A stretch of 23,424 nt of DNA. Origin: Roseiarcus sp. Its GTDB lineage: Bacteria > Pseudomonadota > Alphaproteobacteria > Rhizobiales > Beijerinckiaceae. The notes beneath the pieces are model-generated. The model did not search any database. It was not told the origin of the DNA and worked only from the letters and a program-made list of their open reading frames with translations. Position 1 is the stretch's first letter. Every line of letters starts with the position of its first letter. The stretch spans positions 1-23,424 of the forward strand of contig JASLHV010000002.1 of assembly GCA_030153205.1 (NCBI GenBank), written 5' to 3'. Positions 15,314-22,348 of the stretch are shown one piece after another. Both the position numbers and the translations under genes were made by a program.

Positions 15314-17086
15314 TCAATAGGCGCCGAGCGCGCGCATTGCGCGGTCGGCCCGGTTTTGGCAATCGCGGAGCGCGGCTTCGATCGATTTTTGACCAGAAAG
15401 CATGGCATGAATTTCTTGGCCGGCGACGGCGATGATCTCGGAGATGCCGGGCACCGGAGGTCTCGGCCACATCCGAACCAGACCTTCTTCCGCAAATCGA
15501 TGGACCAATCCGATCAGGGGAGACAGCGTTTGGACTTCGGGATCTCGGCTGACGCTTCGACGCGGACTGGCGAGGCTGCCATTTAGGAGGTACAACTTTG
15601 CTGCGCTCGCGGAGGTCAGGGATTGGACCGCGACGCGAGCGGCCTTAATCCGCGGGGCCGAGAGATTGGATGGTATCGCCAGCGCATAGCCACCCATGGG
15701 AAGGATCGGTTTGCCGTTCGGGCCTGTCGGGTGCGGCAGATAGCCAGTACGCCGGAAAGCTGGAGACGAACTGTCGGCTTCATGGAGCGGGGCGAGCATC
15801 GTATGAGAGTACGCCATAGCGACACGTCCGTCGCGATATGCCACGACTCGATCATACCAGTCCATTTTTAGCACGTCGGGAGGCGAGAATGGAAGTATCT
15901 CGCATAGGAATTCGGCTGTCTGACGCGCCTCGAGCGACGCGAACGTTGGCCGAAGGGCCTCGCCTGACGCGGCGTCGGTCTCAAAGCTATCCGAGTTCCG
16001 GCTTAGGTTTACGACGGGTCGTCCGAAGGCCCCCATCAGCATGATAAATGTATGGCCCAGCGGCGTTCCGCGAGCCCCGTTCCATGCAATGCCGCTCAGT
16101 CCTCGTGACGACCCGTGCAAAGCGCGCGCGGCGCTGACCGTCTCAACTATGGTGCGCGGCGGAGCGACCCCGGCGGACTCGAAGAGATCGGTCCGATAGA
16201 CTAAGAACTCCGCCGACATCATCATCGGCGCGCCATATTGAACGCCAAGCCAACGTGAACTCGCCAAAAGGTCCGGATAGAAGTCCATACCATCGCCAGC
16301 TCTGGCTGTGGCGGCGTCCGAAAGCGGCAAAAGCAGGCCTTTCGCCGCCATCTCCCCGAACCAGGGAAAGTCGCAAGCAATCACATCGTATTTTGAAACC
16401 CGAGCCGCGCCATTCGCGATGATTTCCGCGCGCAGTTTGTCGATCGAGAGCGCCCGGCTGCGAATGGAGACGCCCAAAATGTTTTCGAATTGTCGACGAA
16501 GCCGACGCAAGGCCGTGAATGTCGGGTCCGCATGGACGAGCACCCTGAGTCCCCGCTCCAACCCAAGCTTGACGGCTAAGACCGGCGGGGGGGGCAAGAT
16601 CGTGGGATAGGCGGCGATGGTGCTCCGCCGAGCTGTCTTCACGCGCTCGCAACCCTTTGGCGTGGAGACCTCAAGCCCAAGAATTTGCGAAGCGCGGTGA
16701 GCGAAACGATGCCAGCGCGTGAGCAATTTTTCCGAAGGGTGTAACGATACCGATTTTCCGCTAGGAGTACGCGGCCGCGAGACAATGAGGCCCTGGGCTT
16801 TCATTGACGTGATCGCACGCATTGCCGAGCCGTAGCTCAGTGAGGATGCGGTCGCGAGCGACGTTGCGATTACAAGCTTTCCAGCAAGATGGCTTCGGAC
16901 CAAGTGAATGGCCATTCGAAGCTCGCCTCGATTTGCGGTATGGCCCAAAACTTGGTCCAGCTCTCGGTGAAGCTGATCGAACAACGCAGCGAATTCGCTC
17001 CCGCTATACGCCTCAGAGGTTTGTTCAACCGCCGTTCTCGCACCGGTCTCGAACGGACCTTCAGGAGTGCGCGAGCGTCGGTTCAT
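15314..17086 (-). CDS. Winged-helix DNA-binding domain fused to a family 1 solute-binding domain (putative sugar-responsive regulator)
   Basis: This 590 aa protein has no signal peptide. Residues about 53-122 form a MarR-like winged helix: a helix LRMAIHLVRSHLAGK, a helix SLATASSLSYGSAMRAITSM, then a wing with GLIVSRPRTPSGKSVSLHPS. From about 181 to the end it looks like an SBP_bac_1 domain: RVLVHADPTFTALRRLRRQF, a strand and loop with KYDVIACDFPWFGEM, SAEFLVYRTDLFES, and GRVAMAYSHTMLAP. The combination suggests a cytoplasmic regulator that senses the same kind of ligand as the importers. The ATG at 17086 is preferred, 16 bp past the stop of the GMC gene; a GTG at 17116 overlapping that gene is possible, and neither has a strong ribosome site. 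Database entries for such proteins are likely to be mislabelled as plain binding proteins. Regulation of the two blocks downstream is inferred. Confidence 0.8.
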   Translation of the reverse strand: MNRRSRTPEGPFETGARTAVEQTSEAYSGSEFAALFDQLHRELDQVLGHTANRGELRMAIHLVRSHLAGKLVIATSLATASSLSYGSAMRAITSMKAQGLIVSRPRTPSGKSVSLHPSEKLLTRWHRFAHRASQILGLEVSTPKGCERVKTARRSTIAAYPTILPPPPVLAVKLGLERGLRVLVHADPTFTALRRLRRQFENILGVSIRSRALSIDKLRAEIIANGAARVSKYDVIACDFPWFGEMAAKGLLLPLSDAATARAGDGMDFYPDLLASSRWLGVQYGAPMMMSAEFLVYRTDLFESAGVAPPRTIVETVSAARALHGSSRGLSGIAWNGARGTPLGHTFIMLMGAFGRPVVNLSRNSDSFETDAASGEALRPTFASLEARQTAEFLCEILPFSPPDVLKMDWYDRVVAYRDGRVAMAYSHTMLAPLHEADSSSPAFRRTGYLPHPTGPNGKPILPMGGYALAIPSNLSAPRIKAARVAVQSLTSASAAKLYLLNGSLASPRRSVSRDPEVQTLSPLIGLVHRFAEEGLVRMWPRPPVPGISEIIAVAGQEIHAMLSGQKSIEAALRDCQNRADRAMRALGAY

Positions 17087-17102
17087 GAGTCCGTCAGAGC
17101 AT

Positions 17103-18743
17103 CTAGCGCGCCACACCGCGCGTCTCGACGATATGTTCGGCGACCCGCCAAGCGTTAGCCATAATCGTCAAGGTCGGATTGGCGCCGGTGCCGGTCGGGA
17201 AGGGCGAGCCGTCGACGACGTACAGATTTTCGACGTCATGCGCCCGGCACCAGCGGTTGAGCACCGAGCGCGAAGGATCATTGCCCATCCGTGCGGTGCC
17301 GTGCTGATGCGAACAATTGCCGGTGACGCGCTCGGCATAGACTTTCTGGACTCGTTTGGCGCCTGCCGCGCCGAGCACCTCACCGGCGCGATCGATGAGA
17401 AAGCGGCCCTGAATAAGATCGTTCGCATGCGGTTTCAGTGTCACCCGCGCGACCGGCACGCCCCAGGCGTCTTTCACCTCGTCGTCAAGCTCGACGCGAT
17501 TGTCATGCTGCGGCATGTCGTGCAACACCATCGCAACCGCCATCGAGTGGTTAAAATTATCGCGGTCGTTCTGTTTGGCGGCCGCGCCCCAGGGCGGCGC
17601 GTCGGGCAGGCGCCAATTGATCGGGAGGGGAATGCCGACGCCGGCGCAAGCGAGGTGACCGCCGCTGACGAAGCCGCGTTCCGGGTCGTGGTCGTAAAAT
17701 TCGAAACTCGAGGCGCTAATATAACCACCGCCTGCCCAGGCGTAGATCGGGTCGTCGAACAAGCCGACCGCGGCGCTGTATTCATGGAAGGTCACATTTC
17801 GCCCAACGAGATCGGAGTCGTTGGCGAGGCCGTTGGGAAAGCGGCCGGACTTTGAGAGAAGCAGCAGGCGTGCGGTTTCTACCGCGCCGCAGGCGATGAT
17901 GAAGAGATCCGCCTCTTGTTCGACGAGATCGCCCTCGGCGTCCTCATAGACGGCTGCCTTCGCTTTGCCGGTCGAATCGACGGCGAGCTCGTGCACATAG
18001 CTGTCAGGCCGCAGATCCAAACGTCCTGTCTTCAAAGCGTCGGGAATAAAGACGTTGAGCGCGCTGGAGCGCGTTCCGGTTGGGTCGCCATGCTGTTGTG
18101 CGAAGGCGCTGATCACGGTCGGCCGGCGTCCATTGAAGGCGCGTGACAAGGCCGCTTGCGGCGTCGGAAAGGAATTCCACCCGAGAGTCGCGCAGCCCTC
18201 GTGGAATTTTTGCGCGTAGCGAGAAGTCGGCAGAGGCGGGCAGGGATAAGCCTTGCTTCGCGGTCCCTCGAACTTGTTCGCGCCGGCTTGGCCCGAGACG
18301 CCAAAGGCCCATTCGACCTTCGCGTAATAGGGCTCCAACTCGTCGTACGTGATCGGCCAATCGGCGAGGCTCGCGCCTTTCAGATCGCCGGCGATGGTGC
18401 GCAAGCGGAAGTCGTTCGGCGTGAAGCGAGGCAGCCAGCCCTGCCAATGCACTGTGCCGCCGCCAACCATCTGCGGCACAGGGCAGAACAATTCAGTCCG
18501 CGTCTTCTCGTCTGTGGAAACGCGCGTAGTGCGCGGATTGAGCAGCGGGTCGGGCCAAAGATTGTAGCGGTTGACATTGGCGAGTTCGTCGCCGCCAAAG
18601 CTTTCGCGCTTGCGCCAAGGCCCGCGCTCAAGCGCGACAACATTGACGCCGCTCTCAGTGAGCACCTTGGCGACCGCCGCGCCGGAAGCTCCGGCGCCGA
18701 TGACGCAGACGTCAACGCGGGCGGGCCTCTTCTTAGGAGCCAC
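17103..18743 (-). CDS. GMC-family FAD-dependent sugar/gluconate dehydrogenase, large subunit
   Basis: This 546 aa flavoprotein has the FAD-binding motif GAGASG (16-21) with a Glu (E39) at the end of the second strand, then GGGTVHWQGWLPRF, which is common around the FAD site in this family. The C-terminal active-site region has SHQHGTARMG, where H479 is the likely catalytic base, and N522 in GANPTLTIMANAW. Together these match the gluconate/2-keto-gluconate/glucoside 3-dehydrogenase branch. It probably oxidises a hydroxyl of a sugar or glycoside to a ketone. No Sec or Tat signal is visible. The GTG start at 18743 has AGGAGG six bases upstream and overlaps the subunit-3-like gene by 11 bp, a coupling typical of such pairs. 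No cytochrome subunit gene is present. Confidence 0.9.
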   Translation of the reverse strand: MAPKKRPARVDVCVIGAGASGAAVAKVLTESGVNVVALERGPWRKRESFGGDELANVNRYNLWPDPLLNPRTTRVSTDEKTRTELFCPVPQMVGGGTVHWQGWLPRFTPNDFRLRTIAGDLKGASLADWPITYDELEPYYAKVEWAFGVSGQAGANKFEGPRSKAYPCPPLPTSRYAQKFHEGCATLGWNSFPTPQAALSRAFNGRRPTVISAFAQQHGDPTGTRSSALNVFIPDALKTGRLDLRPDSYVHELAVDSTGKAKAAVYEDAEGDLVEQEADLFIIACGAVETARLLLLSKSGRFPNGLANDSDLVGRNVTFHEYSAAVGLFDDPIYAWAGGGYISASSFEFYDHDPERGFVSGGHLACAGVGIPLPINWRLPDAPPWGAAAKQNDRDNFNHSMAVAMVLHDMPQHDNRVELDDEVKDAWGVPVARVTLKPHANDLIQGRFLIDRAGEVLGAAGAKRVQKVYAERVTGNCSHQHGTARMGNDPSRSVLNRWCRAHDVENLYVVDGSPFPTGTGANPTLTIMANAWRVAEHIVETRGVAR

Positions 18744-19374
18744 GATTGGCCTCCTGGTATTTTTCCTCTTCGCCCTCGGCGAACCACGGCAGGGCGCTGT
18801 AGCGCCCCGTGAAAACCTCCGCCAAGGACGAAGGGCCTGGAAAGCCGATTACCCGCCAGCCGATTCTATCACGATTGCCGCCATATATCGGGTCGCAATA
18901 GAAGCCTTGCCGGGTATGCATCACCAACAAGGGCAAAAACTCAAGTTCGGTCTCGGTCACCGTCTGCTGCAGCGCGGGCGTCTCGCCCGGAGCGCCGCCA
19001 GCCGGAGCGCTTTGCCCGCTCGCGCGCTCTTGCGCGATCAAAGCTTCGTCCTGTCGACGTTCGTCGAGATCGCGGAAGTCCACGCCGTATCGTGCTCGGC
19101 AGAGAGCGTCGAGCGCGGCGATGCCGGTCACATAGGTTTTGCGCAGGGTCTCGATGCGTTGCCGCCACGCGTCGGCGCGCTTGCCGACAAGGGTCTCGAA
19201 ACCGGATCCATCGGCCTTCGCGTAGATGAAGTCTATTCCTGAGAGATAGCGATCGACGAAATCGACCGCGCCGGCCTCGCGCGCGCCCGGCGTATTGTCC
19301 GTCGGGATGATGCGCGCCATCGCCGCTTCGATTGTCGCGCGCTGATGCTCGTCAAAGAAGGTCACGCCACTCAT
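18733..19374 (-). CDS. Gluconate 2-dehydrogenase subunit 3-like protein
   Basis: This 213 aa protein belongs to the small-subunit family that pairs with GMC dehydrogenases (Gluconate_2-dh3). Typical segments are FFDEHQRATIEAAMARIIPT near the N-terminus, AREAGAVDFVDRYLSG, and the C-terminal FYCDPIYGGNRDRIGWRVIG, which includes the conserved DPxYGGNRD motif. Family members often carry a Tat signal that also exports the large subunit; none is present here, so the pair may work in the cytoplasm. The ATG at 19374 overlaps the last codon of the frameshifted ABM gene as ATGA and has no strong ribosome site of its own, which points to coupled translation. Confidence 0.88.
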   Translation of the reverse strand: MSGVTFFDEHQRATIEAAMARIIPTDNTPGAREAGAVDFVDRYLSGIDFIYAKADGSGFETLVGKRADAWRQRIETLRKTYVTGIAALDALCRARYGVDFRDLDERRQDEALIAQERASGQSAPAGGAPGETPALQQTVTETELEFLPLLVMHTRQGFYCDPIYGGNRDRIGWRVIGFPGPSSLAEVFTGRYSALPWFAEGEEEKYQEANRGS

Positions 19375-19692
19375 CGCTTTTGCTCGCTTAACATTTCACA
19401 GAACTTGATTTCGACAGGCCGCGCGAGGAGCTCGTCGAGACGCGAGAAGAGCGGCTGAAGATGCGGTGCTGAAGATGCGCGTCGAGATCGTCTTTGCTGC
19501 GCCAGTTCTCATAGAACATGAAGACGTTCGGATCATTCGCTTCGACACAGAAATCGTAATTGATGCAGGCCGGCTCGACGCGAGTTGGTGCAACCTGGGC
19601 GGCGAGAATCGCCGTACTTCCTCGCGCGTCTCGTCTTTGGCGACGACCATGCCGATAAACGTGCATACTTTCACAGGCTGCGTCCCATTCAT
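19371..19692 (-). pseudogene. ABM-type (YgiN-like) monooxygenase, two single-base frameshifts
   Basis: Three reading frames join to give a recognisable antibiotic-biosynthesis-monooxygenase-like protein of about 107 aa. They are MNGTQPVKVCTFIGMVVAKD...EEV (19692 to about 19622), then AILAAQVAPTRVEPACINYD and FMFYENWRSKDDLDAHL (to about 19468), then HLQPLFSRLDELLARPVEIK and onward to the TGA at 19371. Restoring one base near 19622 and one near 19463 makes the whole 322 bp an exact open frame. Its start overlaps the permease stop as ATGA and its stop overlaps the next start as ATGA, so the reading frame was once, or still is, intact. It is either a recent pseudogene or carries sequencing errors. 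Known homologues are small dimeric proteins acting on quinones, other aromatics or heme; the role here is unknown. Confidence 0.75.
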
Positions 19693-20660
19693 GTCTTTCG
19701 CGATTGGCTGATCGCCACCGCCAGAATTATGATGGTTCCCCGCGCCATGAGTTGCTGGCTATATTCGAGACCCATCAGCAGGAGGCCATTATTGATCACG
19801 CCAATCATTAGCGATCCGACAACCGAGCCAATGACGGTTCCAACGCCGCCGAAAAGACTTGTGCCTCCGAGCACGGCCGCCGCGATCACCGAAAGTTCGT
19901 CTCCTTCCCCGAGCTGGAAGCGTCCGGAATGTAATCGGCCGGCATAGAGCATGCCGGCGACGCAAGCGGTAACGCTGGAGATGATCAGAACTCGCATCTT
20001 GATCGACTTTGTGTTGATGCCGCTGTACCGGGCCGCTGTCTCGCTGCCGCCGGTCGCGAGCGCCCGGCGTCCGAAAGTCGTGCGGCGCAGAATGACATGG
20101 CCGACGAATGCGAAAGCCAAAGTCCACAAGGCCAGGACGGGAACGGGTCCAACATTGCCGCCGCCGAATATCGCGATGTAATTATCGTCGAGAATGGGAA
20201 TGGATTTCGTCTGCGTCATCCACATCGCCGCGCCGCGGGCGATTCCCATCATGGCGAGCGTGGTCAGGAACGACGGAATCCCGACACTGGTGGTGAGAAG
20301 CCCATTGACGATGCCGATAACCACGCCGCAGACGAGTCCGGCGATGACGCCGAGCGCGGCACCAACGTGGTCCATCGTCACCGCTACCACGAGCGAGGCG
20401 AGACCGGCGACCATGCCGATCGAAAGGTCGATCTCGCCGGCGGCGAGGACATAGGTCATTGCGACCGACATGATCGAGATCATTGCGGTCTGCCGCAGGA
20501 TGTTGAGGAGATTGTTTGGCTCGAGAAATCCCTTGTCGAAAAGCGTCGCTGAAAAAAAGACGAAGGTCAGAACAAAGCCAAGATACGCAACATATTGGCG
20601 CCAGTTGACGAAAATCGAGAATTGCGGTGGCGCTTTCACCTTGGCCTTGCCCTCAGACAT
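19689..20660 (-). CDS. CUT2 sugar ABC permease (RbsC type)
   Basis: This 323 aa inner-membrane permease of the BPD_transp_2 family has about eight or more membrane segments. Marker regions are MTYVLAAGEIDLSIGMVAGL, GIVNGLLTTSVGIPSFLTTL, RRALATGGSETAARYSGIN and VLGGTSLFGGVGTVIGSVVG, all typical of ribose/xylose-type permeases. The start is taken at ATG 20660, which overlaps the ATPase stop by eight bases; the longer frame to 20795 lies inside that gene. It belongs with the double ATPase (20653) and the binding protein at the right edge. It overlaps the frameshifted ABM gene as ATGA. Confidence 0.93.
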   Translation of the reverse strand: MSEGKAKVKAPPQFSIFVNWRQYVAYLGFVLTFVFFSATLFDKGFLEPNNLLNILRQTAMISIMSVAMTYVLAAGEIDLSIGMVAGLASLVVAVTMDHVGAALGVIAGLVCGVVIGIVNGLLTTSVGIPSFLTTLAMMGIARGAAMWMTQTKSIPILDDNYIAIFGGGNVGPVPVLALWTLAFAFVGHVILRRTTFGRRALATGGSETAARYSGINTKSIKMRVLIISSVTACVAGMLYAGRLHSGRFQLGEGDELSVIAAAVLGGTSLFGGVGTVIGSVVGSLMIGVINNGLLLMGLEYSQQLMARGTIIILAVAISQSRKT

Positions 20661-22257
20661 CAGCGTGCGCCCGCTGCAGGATGGTTTGAAGCTGCCTCTC
20701 CGCGAATTGCAATTTAGCGCCTTCGTCCTCCTCAGGATTGCGATCGTCGAAGGAGCTACGCGGGGCCTCGCTCGCAACGCGGCCGTCGGCAACAACGACG
20801 ATGCGATCGGCGGCGGTCAAAAGCTCGGAAAGCTCGGACGAGATGACGAGCACCGCTTTGCCTCTAGCCGCAAGCTCGCGCACAAGGGCAATGATCTCGG
20901 CCTTCGAGCCGATATCGACGCCCGCGGTAGGCTCGTCGAGGACGAGGATATCCGGCTCGGCGTTGAGCCATTTGGCGAGCACGACCTTCTGCTGATTGCC
21001 ACCCGAAAGGGTTCGCGCCGCCGCGTTGCGCGATGCCGTCCTGATGCGTAGGGACTCGATCTGACGGTCCGTCGCAGCAGAGGCCTCGGACGACGAGACG
21101 AAGAACCACCGGCTAAGCTTGTCCAGAATCGACAAACTGGCGTTGGATTCGACGCTGTGTTCGAGGATCAGACCTTGCCGCAGCCTGTCCTCCGGTACCA
21201 GGACCAGTCCGTGGTCGATCGCGTCGCGCGGATCGTTAATCTCCACCGGCGAGCCTCTGATGGAGATTTCGCCGGAGAGCTTGGGATCGACGCCGAAAAG
21301 AACTCGTGCGAGCGCGCTGCGCCCGCTCCCCAATAGGCCGGCGACGCCAACAACCTCGCCAGCATGGACGGTCAGATTGATTTTATTGGGTTTGCGCGGA
21401 CCGCTCAGGTCTTTGACCTCGAGCAGAGGCGCGCCAATTTGCACTGTCCGCCGCGCCACGTCGGAGAATCCGCGCGACCGCCGTCCAACAATATGTTCGA
21501 TGATCGCCTCGAGGCTGAGGTCGGCGAGCGACGCAGTGATGACGCGACGACCGTCGCGGAGAATCGTCGCGCGATCGGCAATCCGCATGATTTCGTCCAT
21601 GCGGTGAGAAACATAAATAATCGCGACGCCCGCGGCCTTCAGCCGGCGGAGGAACGAGAAGAGCTTTTCGACCTCGCCACCCGACAAAGCCGTCGTCGGT
21701 TCGTCGAGGATGAGAATTCGGACGTCGCGCGAGATCGCCTTGAGGATTTCGGTGAGTTGGCGTTGACCGGCCGACAGATCGCCGACGATCGCCAGCGGAT
21801 CGATATCGACGCCGAGCATATTAAACAATTCGCGCGAGCGTCGCGCGGCGCTGGCGTCATCGATAAGGCCCAAAGCATCCTTGTGCTCGTTATTGAGAAA
21901 GATATTCTGCGCCACAGAAAGCGTTGGGACGAGGCTCATCTCCTGGAAGATCATGCCGAGGCCGGCGCGTTTCGCGGCTTCCGGCGTATGCTCGGCGAGC
22001 GGCGCGCCATTGATCTCGATACGGCCGGCGCTCGGGGAATGCACACCGTTGAGGATTTTGAGAATCGTCGATTTCCCAGCGCCGTTCTCGCCAAGCAGAG
22101 CGTGAATTTCGCCGCCGAACACTTCAAAATCGACCTCATCGACGGCGCGAACACCGCCGAAATGCTTGGAGACGCCGGTCATCCTCACCGCGATCGGCCG
22201 AGAAGGCGCCCAACGCGGCGAAACAGAAGACTCGGCTCTTTGCGTCTCGTCAGGCAT
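20653..22257 (-). CDS. CUT2 sugar ABC transporter ATPase (RbsA-type tandem)
   Basis: This 534 aa cytoplasmic protein has two fused nucleotide-binding domains. The first has a full Walker A GENGAGKST (56-64), signature LSAGQRQ and Walker B ILILDEPTTAL. The second has a degenerate Walker A (GLLGSGRSAL, lacking the lysine), signature LSGGNQQK and Walker B ILVLDEPTAGVD. This asymmetry is normal for CUT2 ATPases. The C-terminus extends about 40 residues past the second domain. The ATG at 22257 has no good ribosome site, so a start slightly downstream (M26, MTGVSKHFGG) cannot be excluded. It sits between the binding protein and the permease of a ribose-type importer. Confidence 0.92.
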   Translation of the reverse strand: MPDETQRAESSVSPRWAPSRPIAVRMTGVSKHFGGVRAVDEVDFEVFGGEIHALLGENGAGKSTILKILNGVHSPSAGRIEINGAPLAEHTPEAAKRAGLGMIFQEMSLVPTLSVAQNIFLNNEHKDALGLIDDASAARRSRELFNMLGVDIDPLAIVGDLSAGQRQLTEILKAISRDVRILILDEPTTALSGGEVEKLFSFLRRLKAAGVAIIYVSHRMDEIMRIADRATILRDGRRVITASLADLSLEAIIEHIVGRRSRGFSDVARRTVQIGAPLLEVKDLSGPRKPNKINLTVHAGEVVGVAGLLGSGRSALARVLFGVDPKLSGEISIRGSPVEINDPRDAIDHGLVLVPEDRLRQGLILEHSVESNASLSILDKLSRWFFVSSSEASAATDRQIESLRIRTASRNAAARTLSGGNQQKVVLAKWLNAEPDILVLDEPTAGVDIGSKAEIIALVRELAARGKAVLVISSELSELLTAADRIVVVADGRVASEAPRSSFDDRNPEEDEGAKLQFAERQLQTILQRAHADV

Positions 22258-22288
22258 GTTTCAAAAGGGCGTGTGGCTGATAGAAGAC

Positions 22289-22318
22289 GCGATCCAGCGA
22301 TGTTGAGCCGTGGATCGC
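22289..22318 (-). other. Intergenic hairpin after the CUT2 binding-protein gene
   Basis: GCGATCCA at 22289-22296 and TGGATCGC at 22311-22318 are perfect 8-bp inverted repeats with a 14-nt loop. They lie in the 91-bp gap between the binding protein and the ATPase. No T-run follows, so the hairpin is more likely to protect the 3' end of the binding-protein message, or to attenuate read-through, than to stop it fully. This would give more binding protein than ATPase. Confidence 0.45.
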
Positions 22319-22348
22319 TGGGCCGGGAAGCGTAAGCGCGCCCGCCGC

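Noticed and set aside
21364..22335. 323-codon plus frame inside the CUT2 ATPase gene
   Set aside because: Antisense shadow of a well-conserved ABC ATPase; the composition is rich in Arg and Asp with no family features.
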